8,733 nucleotides of DNA from Candidatus Dormiibacterota bacterium (GTDB lineage: Bacteria > Chloroflexota > Dormibacteria > Aeolococcales > Bog-877). A program made the translations under genes and the position numbers. Location: NCBI GenBank assembly GCA_030038765.1, contig JASHRA010000227.1:1-8733 (forward strand), read 5' to 3'. Below the pieces are notes generated by a model, which did no database searches, was not told the DNA's origin, and was given only the letters and a program-made list of their open reading frames with translations. Shown here piece after piece: positions 1 through 6,885 of the stretch (within the stretch, counting starts at the first letter, position 1; each line of letters begins with the position of its first letter).

Positions 1-1154
1 TGGCGCTGAGCCTGGTGCTGGCCCAGGTCCTGCTGAGCCCCCTCCAGTGGGCCCAGCGGCGCCGCTACATGGCGGAGGCGGAGGCCCGGCTGCGCCGGGT
101 CGGGCCGCTCGTGATCGGGATCACCGGCAGCTACGGGAAGACCACCACCAAGAACTTCCTGCGCCAGCTGCTGGACTCCCCGGAGAGCCCCTGCTTCGCC
201 ACCCCGGAGAGCTACAACACCACCCTGGGGGTCTGCCGCGCCGTCAACGAGGGGCTGCGCCCGGAGCACCGCTACGCCGTCCTGGAGATGGGCGCCTACC
301 GCCCCGGCGAGATCGCCGAGATCTGCTCCTTCACCCACCCCAGGGTGGGCGTCATCACCGCCGTGGGGGTCATGCACCTGGAGCGCTTCGGCAGCCGGGA
401 GCGCATCGCCGAGGCCAAGTCGGAGCTCTTTCGGGCCCTGCCCCCGGAGGGCCTGGCGGTGGCCCCGAGCCGGGTGGACCAGCGCCGGATCCTCACCTCG
501 CGGCTGCGCTCCCGGGCGCTCTGGATCGGCGCTCCCGGCGACCGCTGGTGGGCCGAGGAGTTCGCCACCTCGGTGGAGGGATCCTCCTTCCGGCTCCGCG
601 GCTCCGGCGGCGAGGACCTGCGCCTCCGGGTGCCGGTGCACGGCCTGCCCATCGTCCAGGACCTGCTCTGCGCCTGGGCGGTGGCGGCCGAGCTGGGCCT
701 GCCGCTGGAGCTGCTGCGCCAGCGCTGCGCCGGCCTCCAGGGGGTCCCGCACCGGCTCGAGGTGAGCCAGGCCGGGGGGATCACGATCATCGACGACGCC
801 TACAATTCGAATCCCGATGGGGCCGCCGAGGCGCTCCGTCTCCTGGCCGCCCTGCCCGGCCAGCGGCGGGTGCTGGTCACGCCCGGCTACGTGGAACTGG
901 GACCGCTCCAGGAGGAGAGCATGCGCGAGCTGGGCCGGCGCGCCGCCGGCGTCTGCAGCCATGTGATCCTGGTCGGGCCGCGCCACTCGGCGGGGGTGCG
1001 GGCCGGGCTCGAGGAGGCGGGCTACCCGGGCGAGCAGCTGACCGTGGTGGCCAGCCTGGAGGCGGCCCAGCAGCGCCTGCCCGAGGTGGCCGGGGCGGGC
1101 AGCATCGTGCTCTTCGAGAACGACCTCCCGGACTCGTTCCTGGAAGCCGGTTGA
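1..1154 (+). CDS. MurF-like Mur ligase with N-terminal membrane segment, 5'-truncated by window edge
   Basis: ATP-dependent amide ligase of the Mur family, closest by motif to MurF, which adds D-Ala-D-Ala to UDP-MurNAc-tripeptide in the cytoplasm. Numbered from a GTG at base 15, it shows the P-loop GITGSYGKTTTK (35-46), YNTTLGV (67-73), the HLERFGS stretch (121-127), the AKSE lysine normally carbamylated (K135), PHRLEV (245-250) and the MurF-type DDAYNSNPDG (260-269). The frame is open from base 3 with no stop, and the residues before GTG15 continue a hydrophobic helix (ALSLVLAQVLLSPLQW). The true start therefore lies outside the window, and the visible part is joined to a membrane segment rather than a typical MurF N-terminal UDP-binding domain. 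Odd: the usual C-terminal GDMxELG reads TPGYVELG, and the usual KGSR region reads LFENDLPDS (367-373). The stop overlaps the ddl start (TTGA). Mur ligase family is sure; the exact substrate is not. Confidence 0.87.
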   Translation, partial: ALSLVLAQVLLSPLQWAQRRRYMAEAEARLRRVGPLVIGITGSYGKTTTKNFLRQLLDSPESPCFATPESYNTTLGVCRAVNEGLRPEHRYAVLEMGAYRPGEIAEICSFTHPRVGVITAVGVMHLERFGSRERIAEAKSELFRALPPEGLAVAPSRVDQRRILTSRLRSRALWIGAPGDRWWAEEFATSVEGSSFRLRGSGGEDLRLRVPVHGLPIVQDLLCAWAVAAELGLPLELLRQRCAGLQGVPHRLEVSQAGGITIIDDAYNSNPDGAAEALRLLAALPGQRRVLVTPGYVELGPLQEESMRELGRRAAGVCSHVILVGPRHSAGVRAGLEEAGYPGEQLTVVASLEAAQQRLPEVAGAGSIVLFENDLPDSFLEAG

Positions 1155-2302
1155 GCCTGCGCGGACGCAGCCTGGGGGTGGTCTTCGGCTCCCGCTCCGT
1201 GGAGCACGAGATCAGCATCATCACCGCCTGCCAGGCCATGCCGGTGCTGGCCCAGCTGGGGGCCGAGGTGGTCCCCATCTACATCACCAAGCGGGGCAGC
1301 TGGATCACCCGGCCCGAGTTCACCGAGCTGTCCAGCTTCCGGCCCCGCCTGCCCGAGGAGGGCGACCCGGTCCTGCTCGACCTCGCCACCGGCGCCATGC
1401 GGGTGGGCGCCGGCGGCGTCTTCTCCCGGCCCCGCGAGCTCTCCCTCGACGCCCTCTTCCCCATCCTCCACGGCACCTACGGCGAGGACGGGGACCTGGC
1501 CGGGCTGGCCGCCCTGGCCCGCCTGCCCCAGGTCGGCTGCGACGTCCTGGGCTCGGCCCTGGCCATGGACAAGCTCCGCTCCCGGGCCTTCTTCCGCGCC
1601 CTGGGCCTGCCCGTGCTGCCGGCCCGGGGGGCGAGCCGGCCGGAGGAGGCGCGGGCGGCCGCGGCCGAGCTCGGCTACCCGCTGGTGGTCAAGCCCAACC
1701 GGGGCGGCTCCAGCATCGGGGTCCAGCTGGTGAGCGGGGAGGGGGAGCTGGAGGCGGCGGTGGAGCTGGCCCTGGGCTTCGACCGGGAGGTCCTGCTGGA
1801 GCCGGCCCTGCTCTCCGCCTCGGACCTCAACTGCGCCGTCAAGCGGCGCCCGCCGCGGGTCTCCGAGGTGGAGCGGCCGGAGAGCAGCTCGGGACTGCTC
1901 AGCTACGCCGACAAGTACGCCGCCGGGGGCAAGGGGGGGTCACCGGGCGCCAAGGCCGCCTACGGCGGGCCCCGGCGGGAGCTGCCGGCGCGCATCCCGG
2001 CACCGCTGCGAGCGCGGGTCCAGGAGCTGGCCCTGGCCGCCTTCGACGGCCTGGCAGGCGGCGGCAGCCCGCGCGTCGACTTCCTCCTCTCGGAGTCGGG
2101 CGAGCTCTACCTCAACGAGGTCAACACCATCCCCGGCTCGCTCGCCTTCCACCTCTGGGAGGCCACCGGGGTGAGCTTCCCGGAGCTCCTGGAGGAGCTC
2201 GTCTCCGAGGCCCTGGAGGCGACCGAGGAGCGCACCCTCAGCCTCTCCGAGAACCTGCTCGGGCCGACCAAGCTGCTGGGCAAGGCGGGCGGGGGCGGGT
2301 GA
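1151..2302 (+). CDS. ddl: D-alanine--D-alanine ligase family protein (ATP-grasp)
   Basis: Joins two D-alanines using ATP, supplying the dipeptide that MurF adds to the peptidoglycan precursor. 383 residues, slightly longer than typical Ddl. Visible motifs: N-terminal GSRSVEHEIS (E18 matches E. coli DdlB E15), HGTYGEDG (107-114), MDKLRSR (139-145), VKPNRGGSSIGV (180-191, S187 matches S150), omega-loop SYADKY (Y256 matches Y216), and RVDF...NEVNTIPG (R308, D310, E323, N325 for Mg-ATP). The Tyr in the omega loop favours D-Ala over D-lactate as acceptor. Odd: SHSL after the NTxPG motif is replaced by AFHL (332-335), so the acceptor-carboxylate Ser281 position is H334, and the Gln of GEDGxxQG is Ala. 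I chose TTG at 1151 because it overlaps the upstream stop as TTGA, has GGAAG four bases before it, and precedes the first beta strand. The next in-frame GTG (1178) would cut into that strand. Family assignment is firm; acceptor specificity is inferred. Confidence 0.93.
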   Translation: MSLRGRSLGVVFGSRSVEHEISIITACQAMPVLAQLGAEVVPIYITKRGSWITRPEFTELSSFRPRLPEEGDPVLLDLATGAMRVGAGGVFSRPRELSLDALFPILHGTYGEDGDLAGLAALARLPQVGCDVLGSALAMDKLRSRAFFRALGLPVLPARGASRPEEARAAAAELGYPLVVKPNRGGSSIGVQLVSGEGELEAAVELALGFDREVLLEPALLSASDLNCAVKRRPPRVSEVERPESSSGLLSYADKYAAGGKGGSPGAKAAYGGPRRELPARIPAPLRARVQELALAAFDGLAGGGSPRVDFLLSESGELYLNEVNTIPGSLAFHLWEATGVSFPELLEELVSEALEATEERTLSLSENLLGPTKLLGKAGGGG

Positions 2303-2940
2303 GGCGGCTGGAGGCGCGCGGGGTCTCGGCCCGGGCCGAGGCGCTGGTCATCCTGGAGGGTGTGGACCTCAGCGCCCGGGGCGGGGAGATGCTGGCCGTG
2401 ACCGGGCCCTCGGGGGCGGGCAAGACCACCCTGCTCATGATCCTGGCCGGCATCCGCGCCCCCAGCGCCGGCACCGTGCTGGTCGACGGCCGGCCCCTGG
2501 CCGAGCTGGAGCGGCCCCGGGAGCGGATCTCGGTGGTGCTGCAGAACCACGGCCTGGTCTCCGCCCTCACCGCCCTGGAGAACGTCACCCTGCCGCTCCA
2601 GGCGCGGGCGCTGGAGCCGGGCGAGGTGGAGACCAGGGCCCGGCGGGCGCTCTCCTTCCTGGGCCTGGAGGAGAGCCAGGAGCGGGTCGTGGAGGACCTC
2701 TCCGGGGGCCAGCAGCAGCGCGTCGGGGTGGCCCGCGCCCTGGCCGCGGAGCCGGAGCTGCTGATCGCCGACGAGCCCACCTCGGAGCTGGCCGTGGCCG
2801 ACCGGCTCAAGGTGCTGGCCCTGCTCCGGGAGCGGGCCGAGGCGGGCGCCATCGTGGTCGTCGCCTCCCACGACCCGGACGTGGTGGCCGCCTGCGACCA
2901 CCACCTGCGCCTGCTCGGGGGCCGGCCCCAGCCGGACTGA
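2299..2940 (+). CDS. ABC transporter ATP-binding protein (MacB/LolD/FtsE type), short
   Basis: Nucleotide-binding subunit that powers an FtsX-type membrane partner from the cytoplasmic face. 213 residues, nucleotide-binding domain only. Walker A GPSGAGKT (36-43), Q-loop Q82, signature LSGGQ (134-138), Walker B LLIADEP (154-160, E159) and switch His191 (SHD) are all intact. The D-loop is abnormal: TSELA instead of the usual TSALD, so the conserved Asp is Ala165. The GTG start overlaps the ddl stop as GTGA, implying translational coupling with the two wall ligases upstream; there is no good Shine-Dalgarno of its own. No permease follows on this strand. The only permease nearby is on the opposite strand (3801-6833), with its own ATPase in between, so the two ATPases probably pair on it (inference). 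The stop abuts the convergent ATPase stop with no spacer. Confidence 0.94.
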   Translation: MRRLEARGVSARAEALVILEGVDLSARGGEMLAVTGPSGAGKTTLLMILAGIRAPSAGTVLVDGRPLAELERPRERISVVLQNHGLVSALTALENVTLPLQARALEPGEVETRARRALSFLGLEESQERVVEDLSGGQQQRVGVARALAAEPELLIADEPTSELAVADRLKVLALLRERAEAGAIVVVASHDPDVVAACDHHLRLLGGRPQPD

Positions 2941-2959
2941 TCAGCCCTCCGGCGGGGCC
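2924..2959. terminator. GC-rich hairpin across the facing stop codons of two convergent ATPase genes
   Basis: Left arm 2924-2935 (GGCCCCaGCCGG) pairs with right arm 2949-2959 (CCGGCGGGGCC): 11 base pairs with one bulged A at 2930 and a 13-base loop. The loop contains TGATCA (2938-2943), the two abutting stop codons. Its position at the meeting point of convergent genes fits a two-way terminator. There is no clear T-run on either side (TTGTC on the + side), so termination is inferred from structure and position only. Confidence 0.45.
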
Positions 2960-3804
2960 TTGTCGGGACGCAGCAGCTCGGCCCCGTCGGGGCGCTGGCG
3001 GACCCGCACCAGGCTGCCCGGGGGGAGCACCTCCAGGACCGGCTCGGGCAGCTGCACGCTGCCCTCCCGGGCGACCACGGCGAAGAGCTGGCCCTCCCGC
3101 TCCTCGGCCCCCACCAGGCCGTCCCGGATCCTCACCGTGCGGGGCAGGGCGGCCGCCACCGACTCGTCGTGGGTGACGCAGACGATGGTCGTGCCCAGCT
3201 GGCGGTTGACCGCGCGGAGCGACTCCAGGACCTCGTCCCGCCCCCTCGGGTCGAGCTGGTTGGTGGGCTCGTCGAGGAGCAGCAGCTCCGGGCCCAGGGC
3301 GACGCTGGCCGCGATCGCCAGCTGCTGCTGCTCGCCGCCGCCCATGACCGAGACCAGGCGCTCCGCCAGCTGCTCCAGGCGGAGGCCGCGGAGCAGTCCC
3401 AGGGGGTCTGGGAGCGGGCCCCGGGCGTGGGCCCGCCCCAGGCGCTGGGCGAACTCCAGGTTCTGCAGCCCGGTGGCGTAGGGGAGGAGGTTGCGGGAGG
3501 GGTCCTGGAGGACCAGGCTGACGCTGGCGGCGCGCATCCGGGAGAGCTCGCGGGAGCTCGCCTTGGCCAGCTCCCGCCCGCCCAGCCAGATGCGCCCGCT
3601 GGAGGGCTGCAGCAGCCCGGCCAGGACCGCCAGCAGGCTGGACTTGCCGGAGCTCGAGGGCCCGAGGATGGCCAGCATCTCGCCCCCCTCGATGTCCAGG
3701 TCGATGCCCCGGAGCGCCGCCACCTCGCCCTCGTCGCTGGGGTAGAGCAGGACCACGCGCTCGCAGTGCACGCTCATGCCCCGGCCCGGCGTCGGCTGGC
3801 TCAC
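2941..3804 (-). CDS. ABC transporter ATP-binding protein with degenerate signature and AbrB-like C-terminal tail
   Basis: Second ATPase of the FtsX-type transporter. 287 residues. Walker A GPSSSGKS (48-55), Q-loop Q100, Walker B LLLLDEP (174-180, E179), D-loop TNQLD (181-185) and switch His212 (THD) are normal. The signature is degenerate: MGGGEQQQ (154-161) where LSGGEQQR is usual, so the phosphate-contacting Ser is Gly. After the core, residues about 236-280 form an extra tail with the pattern EGSVQLPEPVLEVLPPGSLV then DGAELLRP. This resembles an AbrB-type swapped-hairpin module; from memory, similar tails occur on ATPases paired with long FtsX permeases in Actinobacteria. I chose GTG at 3804 because it overlaps the permease stop as GTGA and has GGAG five bases upstream. 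ATG at 3777 lacks such a site. It is co-transcribed with the permease and converges on the other ATPase. Confidence 0.93.
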   Translation of the reverse strand: MSQPTPGRGMSVHCERVVLLYPSDEGEVAALRGIDLDIEGGEMLAILGPSSSGKSSLLAVLAGLLQPSSGRIWLGGRELAKASSRELSRMRAASVSLVLQDPSRNLLPYATGLQNLEFAQRLGRAHARGPLPDPLGLLRGLRLEQLAERLVSVMGGGEQQQLAIAASVALGPELLLLDEPTNQLDPRGRDEVLESLRAVNRQLGTTIVCVTHDESVAAALPRTVRIRDGLVGAEEREGQLFAVVAREGSVQLPEPVLEVLPPGSLVRVRQRPDGAELLRPDKAPPEG

Positions 3805-6800
3805 CTCGGCTCCAGGCGCAGCTGGCCGAGGTCGACGCGGGCCACGGCGAGGCGCGCTGCCAGCACCGCGGCGGCGCCCAGGACCAGGGCCAGGGCGCCC
3901 AGGAGGGCCAGCAGCAGGGGGACCGGGATGGTCAGCTGCAGCGGCGGCTGGCCGGCGTTGGAGGCGAACTCGGGCACGGCGGCCAGGGCCAGCAGGGCGG
4001 CCGCCACGGCCGCCAGCGCGCCCAGCACCAGCCCGGGCAGGGCGACCAGGGCCTGCTCCAGCACCAGGGCCCGGAAGAGGGTCCGGTCGGGGACCCCGAG
4101 GGCGCGCATCACGGCCAGCTCGAAGGCGCGCCGCCGGGCGGTGAGGTAGAAGGCCAGCACCGAGGCGGCCAGGGCCAGGGCGGCGGCGGCGCCGGCGGCG
4201 AAGACGAAGAAGCGGTAGCCGAGGCCGAGGCCGCTCTCCTCGTAGGCGGCGATGGCCCGGGCCGGGGTCTGGACCGAGAGCACCCGGATCCCGTCGGCCC
4301 GGAGCCGCGCGGTGATCCGGGCCGGTGCCGAGGCCGCCAGCCAGACGTAGTAGCTGGTGTCCACCGGGGTGCCGCGCTCGGCCCGGATGGCCAGCGGCAT
4401 GCTGATCAGGCTCCCCACCGAGCCCAGGTTGGGCAGGGCCTGGACCTGGAGGCTGGTGTTGACGTTGAGGTCGGTGCCGTCGAAGTCCTGGAGCGAGTTG
4501 TGGACCGGGTTGGTGGGCTGGCTGGCCGCGGTCGAGACCGCCCGCAGCCGGCTCGGCAGCGGCGCCGGGGCCGCCTCCGGGGGGACCAGCTGGGAGGTGC
4601 TGTCAGTGACCGTCATGGAGAGCTGGCGGCCGTCGCCGCTGAGGGAGGTGCTGCCGGAGCTGGGGACCCAGTAGTCGGCGTGGTAGATGAGGCCGGGCAG
4701 GGCGCGCCAGCTGGAACCGTCCTCCGCCTCCAGCTGGGACAGGTCCAGGGTGTAGTGGACCCGGCCCACCTGGCCCAGGCCGGGGTACCAGTCGGGGTCG
4801 AGGTCGGTGACGAAGCAGCCCCCGAGGCAGGCCTGGGGCAGGGGCGCGGTGTAGGTGTGGAGCCCGGGCTGGAGGTAGCCGAAGTCGGCCACCTGGGCGT
4901 TGCCGCTGCTGTCCAGGAGGCTGAACTGGAGGTCGGGCGTGGGGCTGACCGCGGGGCTGAGGTCGACCGTCATCCTGGCCGCGGTCCCGGTCAGCACCAT
5001 GGCCGGCACCAGCTTGGGCTGGAGCCAGCGCTGGATCCGGCGCAGCGTGGCCGGGTCGATCGAGCTGGGCCAGTAGGCGACGCGGGCGAGCCGTGTCGGG
5101 TCCAGCGCCAGGAGGTCCTGGTTGGCAGTCCGGCTCTCCATCGCGGCCATGGCGTAGCGCCCGCTGGGGTCGGCCCGGCGGACCGCGTCGAGCAGGTTCA
5201 CCGAGGCGGGGAAGCTCACCCGCAGCACCTTGGCCGCCCCCAGGTCGAAGTCGGCGCGGAGGGTGCGGTTGGTGCCCGCCACCGACCAGCCGATGAGGGC
5301 GAAGCCGGACAGGCCCACGGCCACGGTGAGGATCAGGATCTGGCGCAGGACGGCGGGGCGGCGGATCACCTGGCGCAGCGCCAGCCCCAGGGCCAGGCGC
5401 CGGGAGAAGCGGGTGCGGCGGATCAGGACGCGGCAGGCGAGCGGGAGCAGGCGCACGCCCACGATGGCCACCGCGATGGCGATCAGGCCGGGCGCGAAGA
5501 GGGCCACCGGGTTGGGGTGGCCGCCGCTGAGCTGGCCCGACGTGGCCAGCTCGACCAGGCCGGCCACGGCGAGGGCCACGGCGGCCCCCTCGATGGCCGC
5601 ACGGACCGCCGGCGAGGGCCGCTCCGCGGCCGCCCTCAGCTCGTCCACCAGGGGCCGCGTCACCAGCCGCCGGGAGCCGGCCGCCACCGCCAGCAGCCCG
5701 CCCAGGAGCGCCGCCAGGGCGGCCAGCAGGCCGAGCAGGGAGAGCGGCACCGGGGCCCCGCCCAGGGTCAGGCGGGAGGCCAGCTGGACCCCGACCCAGG
5801 CCAGGGCCAGGCCCAGGGGCAGGGACGCGACCAAGATCACCAGCGGCTCGCCCACGCCGATCGCCAGCACCGAGGCCAGGCTGCCCCCGCGGAGACGGGC
5901 CAGGGCCACCTCGGAGCGGCGGGCGGCGGCGGTGCGGACGACCAGGACGTAGAGCACGAAGTCGGTCAGCAGCACCAGCTGGATGGCCACCACGCCGACG
6001 ATGGAGACGACCTGGTTGGACTGGGCGGTGTAGGTGCTGAGCACGCCCCCGAGGGCGGTCGAGGTGCCGAGGTCGAGGCGGTTGCGGACCTGGTACTGGA
6101 AGGTGTCGACCGTCTGGCGCAGGGCCGGGACCTGGCCCGGCTGCACCTGGGTGGGCCGGAGCGCGAACTGGGCCGTCGCCACCTGGCTCATGCCGGTCAG
6201 GGTGGAGAGGGGGGTGAAGAAGGCGTCCAGGATGTCCGGCGCCCCGCCGCCGCGCAGGAAGTAGTTGAAGTAGCTGTCGCCCAGCCAGTAGGGGGCGGCC
6301 GCGTCGCCGGCCCGGACGATCCCGGTGATGGTCAGGGTCCCCTCGCCGGTGAGCACCCTCTGGCCTAGGCCGAGCCCCAGGAGGCGGGCGTCGCGGGCGG
6401 TCTCGGTGGCCTGGAAGGGTCGGCTGGGGCAGCGCCCGGAGACGAAGCTGAGATGGGCGCAGACGCCGGGCCGGTAGACCAGGTCTCCCTGGGCCCCGTA
6501 GGGGAGGGCCGGCTGGTCGGTGACCGAGGTGCCGACGTCACGGCTCACCACCCCGGCCCGGTACCAGCGCCGGAGCCCCAGCCGGTCGGCGATCCGGACC
6601 GTCTCCAGCACCGGGCTGACGTCGACCACGGGCCCGGTCACGTCGCCGGCGTTGATCTGGGTCCGGTCGAAGGTGGCGCTGACCAGGGTGGCGTGGAGGT
6701 CGGCCGAGTCGGCGGCGCCCAGGAAGAGGGGCCCGAAGGCGGCGCTGAAGACGGCCAGCACCGCCACCGCCAGCAGGGCCACGGTCGCGCCCAGCCGCCA

Positions 6801-6833
6801 GCGGAGCGCGGCCAGGATGGGTGGCATGGTCAC
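3801..6833 (-). CDS. FtsX-family ABC transporter permease, ten helices, two large outside domains
   Basis: Membrane subunit of a MacB/LolCE/BceB-like ABC system, a group that moves lipids or peptides or transmits force rather than importing solutes. 1010 residues. Predicted helices at about 15-39, 274-299, 319-349, 362-386, 411-430, 443-466, 495-517, 874-898, 924-952 and 970-995, with both ends in the cytoplasm. Two large outside domains: 40-272 and 518-873. FtsX-type coupling segments follow helix 2 (RRSEVALARLRGGS, 305-318) and helix 8 (RRRAFELAVMRALGVP, 900-915, then E926 and G934), so it is a fused double permease. Outside cysteines come in close pairs: C125/C135 and C669/C673 (CLGGC), possible disulfides. 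The start is GTG 6833 or ATG 6827; neither has a clear ribosome site. Substrate unknown; no neighbour gives it away, though the envelope context fits a wall or lipid role. Confidence 0.95.
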   Translation of the reverse strand: MTMPPILAALRWRLGATVALLAVAVLAVFSAAFGPLFLGAADSADLHATLVSATFDRTQINAGDVTGPVVDVSPVLETVRIADRLGLRRWYRAGVVSRDVGTSVTDQPALPYGAQGDLVYRPGVCAHLSFVSGRCPSRPFQATETARDARLLGLGLGQRVLTGEGTLTITGIVRAGDAAAPYWLGDSYFNYFLRGGGAPDILDAFFTPLSTLTGMSQVATAQFALRPTQVQPGQVPALRQTVDTFQYQVRNRLDLGTSTALGGVLSTYTAQSNQVVSIVGVVAIQLVLLTDFVLYVLVVRTAAARRSEVALARLRGGSLASVLAIGVGEPLVILVASLPLGLALAWVGVQLASRLTLGGAPVPLSLLGLLAALAALLGGLLAVAAGSRRLVTRPLVDELRAAAERPSPAVRAAIEGAAVALAVAGLVELATSGQLSGGHPNPVALFAPGLIAIAVAIVGVRLLPLACRVLIRRTRFSRRLALGLALRQVIRRPAVLRQILILTVAVGLSGFALIGWSVAGTNRTLRADFDLGAAKVLRVSFPASVNLLDAVRRADPSGRYAMAAMESRTANQDLLALDPTRLARVAYWPSSIDPATLRRIQRWLQPKLVPAMVLTGTAARMTVDLSPAVSPTPDLQFSLLDSSGNAQVADFGYLQPGLHTYTAPLPQACLGGCFVTDLDPDWYPGLGQVGRVHYTLDLSQLEAEDGSSWRALPGLIYHADYWVPSSGSTSLSGDGRQLSMTVTDSTSQLVPPEAAPAPLPSRLRAVSTAASQPTNPVHNSLQDFDGTDLNVNTSLQVQALPNLGSVGSLISMPLAIRAERGTPVDTSYYVWLAASAPARITARLRADGIRVLSVQTPARAIAAYEESGLGLGYRFFVFAAGAAAALALAASVLAFYLTARRRAFELAVMRALGVPDRTLFRALVLEQALVALPGLVLGALAAVAAALLALAAVPEFASNAGQPPLQLTIPVPLLLALLGALALVLGAAAVLAARLAVARVDLGQLRLEPR

Positions 6834-6840
6834 CCGAGGG

Positions 6841-6846
6841 AGACTA
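6841..6846 (-). promoter_or_regulatory. Possible -10 box for a leaderless permease transcript
   Basis: On the - strand TAGTCT (a TAnnnT form) lies seven bases before the GTG start of the permease, and no Shine-Dalgarno is visible. That spacing would place the transcript start on the start codon itself. There is no recognisable -35 box, because the upstream bases are in the yvcK hairpin. Weak, inferred from one short motif. Confidence 0.27.
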
Positions 6847-6855
6847 GCAAGCGCG

Positions 6856-6885
6856 GGGCCGGCCCCCCCGGGTGGGGCCGGGCCC
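6856..6885 (-). terminator. GC-rich hairpin directly after the yvcK stop codon
   Basis: Arms 6856-6866 and 6874-6885 pair over 11 bases (GGGCCGGCCCC against GGGGCCGGgCCC) with one bulged G at 6882 and a seven-base loop. It starts at the yvcK stop codon (TAG, 6887-6885) and sits between yvcK and the permease operon. No T-run follows, so it may terminate weakly, protect the yvcK 3' end, or merely reflect base composition. Confidence 0.42.

Noticed and set aside
15..17. GTG as the true start of the Mur ligase
   Set aside because: The frame is open to the window edge and the preceding codons continue a hydrophobic helix, so the gene almost surely begins outside.
47..1150. Upstream in-frame extension of ddl
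   Set aside because: It is the shifted frame of the Mur ligase gene, rich in Gly/Pro/Arg with no homology to ATP-grasp enzymes. The Ddl fold begins at about 1170.
2107..2904. 265-codon open frame on the - strand across the first ATPase
   Set aside because: Antisense shadow of the ddl 3' end and the ATPase. Its Gln/Gly/His-rich translation carries no motif.
3775..3777. ATG as the start of the second ATPase
   Set aside because: No ribosome site precedes it, whereas GTG 3804 has GGAG at good spacing and a GTGA overlap with the permease stop.
4500..6368. 622-codon open frame on the + strand across the permease
   Set aside because: It is antisense to the permease. Its translation is a low-complexity run of Gly, Ala, Gln, His and Asp with no domain, typical of the reverse strand of a high-GC gene.
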